Assembly: GCF_012726235.1 (NCBI RefSeq)
Contig: NZ_JAASAH010000017.1
Coordinates: 1 to 64,000, forward strand
Length of the DNA: 64,000 bases
Origin: Streptomyces sp. HNM0574
GTDB taxonomy: Bacteria; Actinomycetota; Actinomycetes; Streptomycetales; Streptomycetaceae
Direction of reading: 5' to 3'
Made by a program: the position numbers and the translations under genes. Positions 56,947 through 64,000 of this stretch are shown here, piece by piece; position 1 is the first letter of the stretch; each line of letters starts with the position of its first letter. The notes under the pieces were generated by a model. That model saw only the letters and a program-made list of their open reading frames with translations, had not been told where the DNA came from and searched no databases.

Positions 56947-57031
56947 GCCTCCATACCCCGGCCCGGGGCCTCACGCCCCGGCCCGCGGCCTCGTAGCAGC
57001 AGATCGTGCACGTCATCGAGAGGAGCCGCCC

Positions 57032-58951
57032 GTGTCGTCACAGCAGGCAAGTGCCGCACCGTCCGCCGCCGTTCCCGCGCTCGTCGAACCGGCGAAGGAG
57101 GTGCGGAACGGCACCGTCCGCGAAGCTTCCGTGCCGCCCCTCGCGCCGCGGGTCACCCGCGGCACGCTCGGTGACATCCCCTTCCGGAACGCCGCCGAGG
57201 CCCCGGGCGACACCGTGCTCAGCCGCAAGCGGCCCGACGGCACCTGGCAGGACGTGACGGCCGCCGAATTCGCCGTCGAGGTGAGCGACTTGGCGCGCGG
57301 CCTGATCGCGTACGGGCTCGCCCCCGGCGACCGGCTGGCCATCATGGCGCGGACGACGTACGAGTGGACGCTGCTCGACTTCGCCTCCTGGGCCGCCGGG
57401 CTCGTCACCGTCCCCGTCTACCCGACCTCGTCCGCCGCGCAGGCCCGGCACATCCTGCAGGACGCGGGCGTGCGGGCCTGCGCTGTCGAGAACGTGGAGC
57501 AGGCCAGGATGCTGTCCGCCGAGCGCGGCAACGTCCCGGCCCTGGAGCACCTGTGGCAGCTGGACACCGGGGCGCTCGCCCAGATCGCCGACGCCGGACG
57601 CGCGCTCGACGCGGACGCCGTCACCCGCGCCCGCGCGGCACGCGGCCCCGGTGACGTCGCCACGCTGATCTACACCTCGGGCACCACCGGCAGGCCCAAG
57701 GGCTGCGTGCTCACGCACGGCAACTTCTTCGCCGAGGTCGACAACAACATCGAGTTCCTGCACCCGGTGTTCCGGACCGTCAGCGCGGAAACCGCCGCCA
57801 CGCTGCTCTTCCTGCCGCTCTCGCACGTCTTCGGCCGGATGGTGGCCATCGGCTGCATGCGCGCCCGGGTCCGCCTCGGGCACGCGCCCAGCATCCAGAC
57901 CGAGGACCTCCTCGCCGACCTCGCCGGATTCCGGCCGACCTTCCTGCTCGGCATCCCGTACGTCCTGGAGAAGGTCTACAACACCGGCCGGGCCACCGCG
58001 GAGAAGATGGGCCGCGGGGCCTCCTTCGACCGGGCCTCGCGGATCGCGCAGCGCTACGGGCAGGCCGTCGAGGAGCGCGAGCACGGACGGGGCAAGGGGC
58101 CGGGCGCGGGGACGCGTGCCGCGCGCGGGCTGTACGACGTCCTGGTCTACCGCCGCATCAGGGCGGCGCTCGGCGGGAGTTGCCGGCACGTCATCTGCGG
58201 CGGCTCCCCGCTCGGCCACCGGCTCGGCGCGTTCTACGAGGGCGCGGGCATCTCGGTGTACGAGGGCTACGGGCTCACCGAGACCACCGCGGCCGCCACC
58301 TGCACCCCGCCGCTCAAACCCCGGATCGGGACGGTCGGCTGGCCCATGCCGGGCACCGCCGTGCGGATAGCCGACGACGGCGAGGTGCTGCTCAAGGGCG
58401 GCAACGTGTTCGCCGGTTACTGGGACGCGGCCCGGCAGACCGCCGTGCCGGGGACCGACGAGGAGGGCTGGTTCGCCACCGGCGACCTCGGCGCGCTGGA
58501 CGAGGACGGGTACCTCACCATCACCGGCCGCAAGAAGGACCTGATCATCACCTCCGGCGGCAAGAACCTCGCCCCCGCGCCGCTGGAGGACTGGCTGCGC
58601 GCCCACCCGCTGGTCAGCCAGTGCCTCGTCGTCGGCGACAACCGGCCGTACATCACGGCACTGATCACCCTCGAACCGGACGGGCTCGCGCACTGGCAGC
58701 AGATGCACAAGAAGCAGGCGCTGTCCCCGGCGCAACTGGCCGAGGACGAGGACCTGCTGCGCAACCTCCAGCAGGCCGTCGACGAGGCGAACACGCTCGT
58801 CTCCCGCGCCGAGTCCATCCGCGCCTTCGCCGTGCTCCCGGAGGACTTCACCGAGGAGGGCGGCCACCTGACCCCGTCGATGAAGCTCAAGCGGGACGCC
58901 ATCGCCCGCGACTACGCGGACCGGATCGAGAAGCTGTACGGCAGCCGCTGA
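57032..58951 (+). CDS. Long-chain acyl-CoA synthetase (AMP-forming; FadD15-like)
   Basis: This 639-aa adenylate-forming enzyme activates fatty acids to acyl-CoA with ATP. Core motifs: P-loop-like LIYTSGTTGRPKGCVLTHGN, the A5 region YEGYGLTETTAAATCTPP, the A7-A8 hinge TGDLGALDEDGYLTITGRKKD, and GGKNLAPAPLEDWL. The C-terminal lysine domain ends ..GGHLTPSMKLKRDAI. GTG start with GAGGAG at 7 bp. It follows the thiolase gene on the same strand and feeds the same fatty-acid module. A perfect 22-bp hairpin closes the gene. Confidence 0.93.
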   Translation: MSSQQASAAPSAAVPALVEPAKEVRNGTVREASVPPLAPRVTRGTLGDIPFRNAAEAPGDTVLSRKRPDGTWQDVTAAEFAVEVSDLARGLIAYGLAPGDRLAIMARTTYEWTLLDFASWAAGLVTVPVYPTSSAAQARHILQDAGVRACAVENVEQARMLSAERGNVPALEHLWQLDTGALAQIADAGRALDADAVTRARAARGPGDVATLIYTSGTTGRPKGCVLTHGNFFAEVDNNIEFLHPVFRTVSAETAATLLFLPLSHVFGRMVAIGCMRARVRLGHAPSIQTEDLLADLAGFRPTFLLGIPYVLEKVYNTGRATAEKMGRGASFDRASRIAQRYGQAVEEREHGRGKGPGAGTRAARGLYDVLVYRRIRAALGGSCRHVICGGSPLGHRLGAFYEGAGISVYEGYGLTETTAAATCTPPLKPRIGTVGWPMPGTAVRIADDGEVLLKGGNVFAGYWDAARQTAVPGTDEEGWFATGDLGALDEDGYLTITGRKKDLIITSGGKNLAPAPLEDWLRAHPLVSQCLVVGDNRPYITALITLEPDGLAHWQQMHKKQALSPAQLAEDEDLLRNLQQAVDEANTLVSRAESIRAFAVLPEDFTEEGGHLTPSMKLKRDAIARDYADRIEKLYGSR

Positions 58952-58958
58952 ACCCGGC

Positions 58959-59008
58959 GCGACGACGGCCCGGAGCAGGGTGCCGTCCCTGCTCCGGGCC
59001 GTCGTCGC
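58959..59008. terminator. Bidirectional 22-bp hairpin terminator
   Basis: A perfect 22-bp stem beginning GCGACGACGGCCCGG with a 6-nt loop (TGCCGT) fills the gap between the convergent acyl-CoA synthetase and lipase genes. No T-run. Confidence 0.9.
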
Positions 59009-59015
59009 GGGCCCG

Positions 59016-60290
59016 TCAGCGGCAGTTGTCGTCGGCCGGGAGGCCCGCGAACCGTTTCGCCAGCCAGTTCATCGCGGGGCCCGAACCCATGAACGCCGTC
59101 GCGAAGTGCTTCTGCTTCGGGTACGTCTGCCACCGCACCGCGACGCCCCGCGCACACCAGGAGTCCCGCAGCCGCTCGCCGAGCTCGGACGGGATCAGCT
59201 CGTCCCCCGTGCCGTGGTAGACGTACACCGGGTGGTCGGGGCCCTTGGTGCCGAGCAGGTCGGCGCGGAGGCTGCGCTGCCACTCCGGGCGGTCCAGCGG
59301 AGCGCCCTCGGTGAGGTCCGCCATGCGCTTGCCCGCGCCCGCCTCGGTGCTGTCGGCCACGCAGTGGGTGCGCATGTACGTCGCGAGGCGCCTGCCCTCG
59401 TCGTTCAGGTAGCTGTGCAGCTTCAGCGAGGGGAACGCGGCGTCGTGGCCCAGCGCCGCCATCAGCACCAGGCCCGCGTCGTCCCCGCCGTCGTTGTCCT
59501 CGACCAGCTGCGCCAGATCGGCCGGTACGCCGCCGCTCGCCGTGCCCCGCACGTCCAGCTCCGGCGCGTAGGCACGGTGCAGCTCGGCGGCCCAGCCGCT
59601 CGCCTGGCCGCCCTGCGAGTAGCCCATCAGCCCGACCGGCGAGGTACTGGAGACGCCCGACTGCTGTGCCTGCGGCAGGCGTTGGGCGGCGCGCGCCGCG
59701 TCCAGCACCGCGTGGCCCTCCGCGCTGCCGACGGTGTAGGTGTGGTCGCCCGGGGTGCCGAGCCCCTCGTAGTCGGTGACGGCGACGGCCCAGCCGCGGG
59801 CCAGCGCGCCGTTGATCAACGGGGCCTCCACGGCCTTGCCCCGGGGGAAGGTGCGCGAGGGCGCGCACTGGTCGCCCATGCCGACGGTGCCCACGGCGTA
59901 CGAGACCAGCGGGCGCGGGCCGGCCGGGCGGTCGCGCGGCGTCGCCGAGGGGACGATGACGGTGCCGGAGACGATGTTCGGCCGTCCCCGCGCGTCGGTC
60001 GAGCGGTAGCGGATCTTCCAAGCGGCCGTCGACGAGGGCGCGTTGGGCGAGGTGCGGAACCCGCTGCGCTCGACGGACACCAGATCGCCCGGCGCCCCGC
60101 CCCGCGCCCCGTCCGCCGGGCCGCCGGCGGCGGGCGCCGCGACGGCGGCCGGACTGGTCAGCGCCAGCGAGGCGGTCACCACCACGACGGCGGTGGCCAC
60201 CGCGCCCGGACGCCGGACGGCGCGCCCCGCACGGGCGGGTGGGGGTGCCACGACGCGGGGGGACGACGACGGCGGGACGGTCAACGGCAT
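59016..60290 (-). CDS. Secreted lipase (LIP family, PF03583 type)
   Basis: This 424-aa protein has a long signal region (ATAVVVVTASLALTSPAAVAAPAAG, cleavage probably after AVAA or VAAP) and a mature alpha/beta hydrolase: nucleophile elbow GLMGYSQGGQAS, cap region, an Asp-bearing late segment VYVYHGTGDELIP and catalytic His near KQKHFATAFM. Two Cys (DQCAPS and THCVAD) and a C-terminal DNC may form disulfides outside the cell. The layout matches the secretory lipase group shared with fungal LIP and actinobacterial cutinase-like proteins. ATG with GGGAGAG at 5-6 bp. Substrate: probably triacylglycerols or esters. Confidence 0.88.
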   Translation of the reverse strand: MPLTVPPSSSPRVVAPPPARAGRAVRRPGAVATAVVVVTASLALTSPAAVAAPAAGGPADGARGGAPGDLVSVERSGFRTSPNAPSSTAAWKIRYRSTDARGRPNIVSGTVIVPSATPRDRPAGPRPLVSYAVGTVGMGDQCAPSRTFPRGKAVEAPLINGALARGWAVAVTDYEGLGTPGDHTYTVGSAEGHAVLDAARAAQRLPQAQQSGVSSTSPVGLMGYSQGGQASGWAAELHRAYAPELDVRGTASGGVPADLAQLVEDNDGGDDAGLVLMAALGHDAAFPSLKLHSYLNDEGRRLATYMRTHCVADSTEAGAGKRMADLTEGAPLDRPEWQRSLRADLLGTKGPDHPVYVYHGTGDELIPSELGERLRDSWCARGVAVRWQTYPKQKHFATAFMGSGPAMNWLAKRFAGLPADDNCR

Positions 60291-60479
60291 TCGGCTCTCC
60301 CAACCGGCAGGAACGCTGGGTTCGTTGGGATGAACGTACTGACGCCGCGCGGCCCGCGCCACGGGCGCAACGCCGAATGGCCGCCCGATCTCACTCTTCG
60401 GTCAGATCCGGCCGCAACCGGCGGGAACCGGACAGAAACCGGTCAGCCGGAAGCGGCCGGACGAAAGCCCCGCCGCGGG

Positions 60480-61772
60480 TCAGGCGCCGAAGCGTACGGG
60501 CAGGGTGGTCAGGGCGCGCAGCAGGCCGGGGCGCCGGTAGGTCAGGTCCGCCGGGTCGGCGTCCAGGGCCAGGTCCGGGCAGCGGCGCAGCAGCGTGCCG
60601 ACGGCCACCGTCGCCTCCAGGCGCGCGAGCGGGGCGCCCAGGCAGTGGTGCACGCCGTGCCCGAAGCCCTGGTGGCCGCCGCTTCCCTGCGCGCGCCGGA
60701 TGTCGAAGCTCTCCGGGCGCGCGAACCGCTCCGGGTCGTGGCCCGTCGCGCCGAACGCGACGATCACCGGATCGCCCGCCGGGATGTGCGCGCCGCCCAG
60801 CTCCACCGGCTCGGAGGGGAAGCGGAACGCCGATATCAGCGCCGGGCCGTCGTACCGCAGCATCTCCTCCACCGCGCTCTCGGTCAGCGTGGGGTCGGCG
60901 CGCAGCGCGGCCAGCTGCTCCGGGTGCTCCAGCAGCGAGCGGACGCCGTTGCCGATGAGGCCGACGGTCGTCTCGTACCCCGCGACGAGCAGCAGGAAGG
61001 CCATGCCGAGCAGTTCGGCGTCCGACAGCTGCTCGGGCTCCCCTTCCCCGGCGGGGTCGGCGTCGTGGGTGCGGACGAGGGCGGCGAGGAGGTCGTCGCC
61101 GCCGTGCTTCCGCTTCTCCTCGATCAGCCCCGAGAGGTAGACCGCCATCTGCTGCGAGGCGGCGCCGCCCGCCTCGGGGCTGGTGGGTGCGACGATCTCC
61201 TGCGACCAGTCGCGGAACTCGGTCCGGTCCGCCGCCGGGACGCCCAGCAGCTCGCAGATCACGATGATCGGCAGCGGCTCGGCCAGCGCCTCGACGAGGT
61301 CGCCGTGGCCCGCCGGGAGCGCGGCGTCGAGCAGCTCGTCGGTGATCTCCTGGACGCGGGGCCGCAGCCGGCCGATGCGGCGCGCGGTGAACTCTCCGGC
61401 CACCAGCCTGCGCAGCCGGGTGTGGTCCGGGGGGTCGACCTGGAGCAGGTTCCGTCCGACGGCGTGGCCCCCGTCGTCCTGCCAGCCGCGCGAGTGGCGG
61501 ATGTCGTTGCACAGGCGCGGGTCGGCGAGCGCGGCGCGGGCCTCGGCGTGCCCGACGACGACCCAGGCCGGGTCCGCGACCTCCGGTACGAGGACGCGGT
61601 GCACCGGGCCCCGGGAGAGGAGCTCGGCGAAGGCGGGGCGCGGGTCGGCGAGGAAGTCGCCGGCCTCGCCGAGCTCCCGCGCGAGCGCGCCGAGATCGAC
61701 GGGCTCGGGCAGGGCCGGATGCGGTGAACCCGCCTGCTGCGCGTGCCCGTTCGGGTTCGGCTGGTCGGTCAT
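60480..61772 (-). CDS. Cytochrome P450
   Basis: This 430-aa P450 has the I-helix oxygen-activation motif AGYETTVGLIGNG, the K-helix ExxR as EEMLRYDG, and the heme-Cys loop FGHGVHHCLGAPLAR. It is a soluble class I bacterial enzyme; a ferredoxin gene is not adjacent. Substrate unknown. The ATG has GAGGGGA about 9 bp upstream. It is divergent from a TetR gene, with a 26-bp perfect palindrome between them, so it is probably induced by a small hydrophobic ligand. Confidence 0.94.
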   Translation of the reverse strand: MTDQPNPNGHAQQAGSPHPALPEPVDLGALARELGEAGDFLADPRPAFAELLSRGPVHRVLVPEVADPAWVVVGHAEARAALADPRLCNDIRHSRGWQDDGGHAVGRNLLQVDPPDHTRLRRLVAGEFTARRIGRLRPRVQEITDELLDAALPAGHGDLVEALAEPLPIIVICELLGVPAADRTEFRDWSQEIVAPTSPEAGGAASQQMAVYLSGLIEEKRKHGGDDLLAALVRTHDADPAGEGEPEQLSDAELLGMAFLLLVAGYETTVGLIGNGVRSLLEHPEQLAALRADPTLTESAVEEMLRYDGPALISAFRFPSEPVELGGAHIPAGDPVIVAFGATGHDPERFARPESFDIRRAQGSGGHQGFGHGVHHCLGAPLARLEATVAVGTLLRRCPDLALDADPADLTYRRPGLLRALTTLPVRFGA

Positions 61773-61812
61773 GGTGCGGTCCCCTCTCGGCCGTGCGGCC
61801 GCAACGCCCGGA

Positions 61813-61838
61813 CGAAACGGGGAGCCGTCCCCGTTTCG
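61813..61838. promoter_or_regulatory. 26-bp perfect palindrome between P450 and TetR genes
   Basis: CGAAACGGGGA-GCCG-TCCCCGTTTCG: 11-bp arms with a 4-nt spacer. It lies 41 bp before the P450 start and 62 bp before the TetR start, as expected of the operator for both. Confidence 0.85.
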
Positions 61839-61900
61839 CTGACGCAGTGAGCGTAACAGGAAGTGGGGAGTGGTCCTCGCTTGCGGTAGGGTTGCCGCTC

Positions 61901-62554
61901 ATGAGACGGGACGCGCAGCGCAACAGGGAACTGATCCTCGCCGCGGCCCGGGAGATCTACGCGGAACAGGGCGTCGAGGCCCCGCTGGACGCCGTCGCCC
62001 GCCGCGCCGGAGTCGGCAACGCCACCGTCTACCGGCGCTTCCCCGACCGCGCCGCGCTGATCGAGGCCGTCTTCCACGAGTCGCTGGGCGCCACCCTGGA
62101 ACGCGGCGAGCAGGCCCGCGCGGCCGAGGACGCCTGGCAGGGCCTCGCCGACTACCTGGAGTACATCTTCGAGGGGCTCGCCCTCGACAAGGGCGCCAAC
62201 GACCTGATGACGACGGGACTTTCCGGCGTCCCCTCGCTGGAACGGCTGCGCGAACACCACGGCGCCACCGTCGGCGGACTCATGGCCCGGGCCCAGGAAC
62301 AGGGCACGATGCGCGAGGACGTCACCCCCGAGGACCTGCTCTTCTCGCTCGCCGCACTCGGCCGCGCCGTCCCCGCCACCGCCGCCGTCGTCCCCGGCGC
62401 CTGGCGGCGCCACCTCGCGCTGCTGCTCGACGGGCTCCGCACGCCCGCCCGCGCGGACGCCGGGCCGCTGCCCGCGCCGCCCTTCACGGCGGAGGAATTC
62501 GCCGAGGTGATGCGGGAGATGGGCGACGGGGCGCAGCGGCCCCCGGGCCGTTGA
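61901..62554 (+). CDS. TetR-family regulator
   Basis: This 217-aa regulator has the TetR helix-turn-helix (NRELILAAAREIYAEQGVEA, RRAGVGNATVYRRFPDRAAL) and a helical ligand domain (ADYLEYIFEGLALDKGANDL). It probably represses itself and the divergent P450 gene through the palindrome at 61813. A TAGGGT -10-like box at 61887-61892 ends eight bases before the ATG and there is no Shine-Dalgarno, so the mRNA is probably leaderless. Confidence 0.91.
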   Translation: MRRDAQRNRELILAAAREIYAEQGVEAPLDAVARRAGVGNATVYRRFPDRAALIEAVFHESLGATLERGEQARAAEDAWQGLADYLEYIFEGLALDKGANDLMTTGLSGVPSLERLREHHGATVGGLMARAQEQGTMREDVTPEDLLFSLAALGRAVPATAAVVPGAWRRHLALLLDGLRTPARADAGPLPAPPFTAEEFAEVMREMGDGAQRPPGR

Positions 62555-62582
62555 GACACGGAGGCCGCCGCGCTCTCACCCG

Positions 62583-63602
62583 TCAGAACGGGCGGTCGCC
62601 CGCGATGGCCACGCGCTCGGCGACGCGGCGCTGCGGCGCGTAGTCGTCGACGGCGTAGTGCTGCGTCGCGCGGTTGTCCCAGAACGCGATGTCGCCCGCC
62701 TGCCAGTGGAACCGCACCTGGTACTCCGGCACGTGCGCCTGCCGCGTCAGATAGCTCAGCAGCCGGTCGCTCTCCGTACGGTCCATGCCGACGATGCGGG
62801 TCGTGAAGGAGGTGTTGACGAAGAGCATCTTCCGGCCCGTCTCCGGGTGCCGCCGCACCACCGGGTGCTCGACGGGCGGGAACTCGTCCTGGAGCGGGGC
62901 CAGCTTCTCCGGGCCGTAGAAGCGGGTGAAACCGGGGATGAAGTCGTGGATCGCGGTGGCGCCGTCGATCCGCTCCTTCACCTCCTCGGGCAGGTTGTCG
63001 TACGCGGCGGCCATGTCGGCCCACATGGTGTCGCCGCCGACCTCCGGGACCTCGCGCAGCTGCAACACCGCGCCCAGCGCCGGGCGTTCACGGAAGGTGA
63101 CGTCCGCGTGCCAGACGTTCTCGAACGTCGGCGTCGCGTCGCCGCCCTTGTCGAACCGGGCGACCTGCTCCGACTGGCCGCGCGCCAGCAGCGGGTTGGT
63201 CTCCAGCTCGCCCCAGTGCGCGGCGAAGTCCCGCTGCTGCTCGGAGGTGATGTTCTGGCCGCGGAAGAAGAGCACCTTCCACTCCAGCAGGGCACGGTTC
63301 AACTCCTCGCGCAGCGCGGGCGTCACCGGCGTCGACAGGTCGATGCCGCGGATCTCGGCACCGATGATGCGCCCCTGCGGGACGAGTTCGAAGCGCTCGT
63401 ACGGGCGGTCCTCCCACCCCTCGGGCACCCGACGGAGCGTACGGCGCCCCTCGTACATCCCGCCCTCGGGCACCCGCGCCTCCCGCAGGGGCTGCTGCTG
63501 CCGGACGGGGGCGGGCTCGGACGCCGGGGCGGAATCCGGGGTGCCGGGGGCGGCGGGGGATACGGAGGCGGGGGTGGTCGTGGCGTGGGTGGTGAGGCTC
63601 AT
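62583..63602 (-). CDS. TauD/TfdA-family Fe(II)/2-oxoglutarate dioxygenase
   Basis: This 339-aa dioxygenase has a disordered Pro/Ala-rich first ~40 residues, then the TauD core. Iron ligands: WHADVTF (His and Asp of HxD) and the distal His in FWDNRATQHYAVDDY, with a 2-oxoglutarate-binding Arg after it (RRVAERV). Substrates in the family are taurine, alkylsulfates and 2,4-D; sulfonate or sulfate-ester use is the likeliest guess. The ATG has GAAGGA at 6 bp. The upstream region is long and structured (see the small ORF and hairpins). No transporter gene is in view. Confidence 0.9.
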   Translation of the reverse strand: MSLTTHATTTPASVSPAAPGTPDSAPASEPAPVRQQQPLREARVPEGGMYEGRRTLRRVPEGWEDRPYERFELVPQGRIIGAEIRGIDLSTPVTPALREELNRALLEWKVLFFRGQNITSEQQRDFAAHWGELETNPLLARGQSEQVARFDKGGDATPTFENVWHADVTFRERPALGAVLQLREVPEVGGDTMWADMAAAYDNLPEEVKERIDGATAIHDFIPGFTRFYGPEKLAPLQDEFPPVEHPVVRRHPETGRKMLFVNTSFTTRIVGMDRTESDRLLSYLTRQAHVPEYQVRFHWQAGDIAFWDNRATQHYAVDDYAPQRRVAERVAIAGDRPF

Positions 63603-63649
63603 GGTGATCCTTCGTCTCACGGCGGCCGACGACGACGGCGGTCCGCACG

Positions 63650-63688
63650 GCACCGGCGACCGGTGCGACGGGCCGCAAAGGCCGTCGC
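63650..63688 (-). promoter_or_regulatory. Tandem hairpins in the dioxygenase leader
   Basis: GCACCGG-CGA-CCGGTGC (63650-63666, perfect 7-bp arms) is followed, sharing two bases, by GCGACGG..CCGTCGC (63665-63688, 7-bp arms plus bulge). They lie 48 bp or more upstream of the dioxygenase start on the minus strand. They may be an attenuator or a plain structured leader; no riboswitch family is recognised. Confidence 0.4.
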
Positions 63689-63858
63689 GGAGGGTCACGG
63701 CGGGTGCCGAGGAGGTGGGGCCGAGGGCGTCGGGCGCCGGAATGGTCCGGGGTCAGGGAACCGGGATCGGCCGGGAACGGGCCGGGAAGAGCGGCCCGGA
63801 ACGGCCAAGAGCACGGTCCGGTGGGTCTGGGGACAGCTGGGATGACGCTGTCGCGCAG

Positions 63859-63936
63859 CTACCGACCGGAGCGCTCACACCCGCGCCGCCACGGCACGCC
63901 GAAGCGTCCGAGCGGGGAAGAGGTGTGCGCCGTCAT
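63859..63936 (-). CDS. Possible 25-aa leader ORF upstream of the dioxygenase gene
   Basis: A small ORF on the minus strand starts ATG at 63936 and reads MTAHTSSPLGRFGVPWRRGC to a TAG at 63859. Its start coincides with the predicted transcript start from TTGACG/TAGAAT (63974-63944, 19-bp spacer), so it would be translated from a leaderless mRNA. Codon use is plausible but the peptide is not recognised. It could be a leader peptide for the dioxygenase gene 256 bp downstream. Confidence 0.35.
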   Translation of the reverse strand: MTAHTSSPLGRFGVPWRRGCERSGR

Positions 63937-63943
63937 GCGCCCC

Positions 63944-63974
63944 ATTCTAGGAAGGCCCGCCGAGCCGCCGTCAA
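63944..63974 (-). promoter_or_regulatory. Promoter upstream of the dioxygenase gene
   Basis: On the minus strand TTGACG (63974-63969) and TAGAAT (63949-63944) are near-consensus sigma-70-type (HrdB) hexamers with 19 bp between them. The long spacer could also suggest an activator-dependent promoter. Confidence 0.6.
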
Positions 63975-64000
63975 CCGGACGTCCGTCACACACGGCCGCG

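Noticed and set aside
58180..59220. 346-codon Arg/His-rich ORF within and past the acyl-CoA synthetase gene
   Set aside because: Alternate frame of the synthetase and then of the terminator hairpin; not a gene.
1..64000. CRISPR arrays, tRNA genes, complete insertion sequences
   Set aside because: No regularly spaced repeats, tRNA-like cloverleaf or TTCGANTC-type T-loop context, or transposase was seen in the gaps.

Overview
The window is high-GC (about 70 percent or more), uses GTG and TTG starts freely, and carries developmental and heme genes whose order and proteins match Streptomyces. It opens inside the 3' end of a 5S rRNA gene, so an rRNA operon lies to the left. No plasmid, phage or complete transposon is visible. 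This is mostly core chromosome with a few small decayed or accessory patches.

Region 1 (0-16.5 kb) is a core developmental and tetrapyrrole block. It holds a HAD phosphatase, the AcuC-type deacetylase, a BldC-like small DNA-binding protein (BdtA type), the tiny ribosomal protein bS22, an SDR-like protein and an acyltransferase. These are followed by the anti-sigma factor rsbN and the sigma factor bldN, a SerB-like HAD protein, a glutaredoxin, and the redox sensor Rex with a near-perfect operator ahead of rex-hemA-hemC-hemD-hemB. The hem genes overlap by 4 bp each and make the first steps from glutamyl-tRNA to uroporphyrinogen III.

Region 2 (16.5-32.6 kb) is more mixed. It has a cluster of DnaA-box-like 9-mers, a frameshifted Uma2-type nuclease remnant, an FMN-binding PPOX protein, a MerR regulator facing an alpha/beta hydrolase behind a 19-bp-spacer promoter, argS and class I lysS back to back, a DUF2637 membrane protein, two DUF3558-like lipoproteins, rtcB, a broken small lipoprotein gene, and an FAD monooxygenase controlled by a divergent TetR gene.

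Region 3 (32.6-50.1 kb) is core metabolism: hemL, a histidine phosphatase, the System II cytochrome c maturation set (TlpA/ResA, CcdA, ResB, CcsB), and late futalosine-pathway menaquinone genes (UbiD-like, UbiA-like, UbiX-like, mqnE) with a rhomboid protease and a lipoprotein in between. It ends with a dicarboxylate/cystine-type symporter preceded by a 36-codon, Cys-containing leader ORF. Heme, cytochrome c, menaquinone and Rex all serve respiration.

Region 4 (50.1-64 kb) holds an MFS exporter behind a MerR-type operator, a small secreted protein and a TetR regulator. Next is a fatty-acid module resembling the mycobacterial htdX-fabG4-fadA2 locus plus an acyl-CoA synthetase, with an AT-rich operator cluster between the divergent arms. 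The window closes with a secreted lipase, a P450 with a divergent TetR gene sharing a 26-bp palindrome, and a TauD-family dioxygenase with a long structured leader.

The points most worth checking are the symporter leader peptide, the DnaA-box cluster, the enlarged BldN pro-region, the two MerR-type promoters, and an apparent gene-order junction that, from remembered S. coelicolor locus numbers, joins regions lying on opposite sides of oriC.
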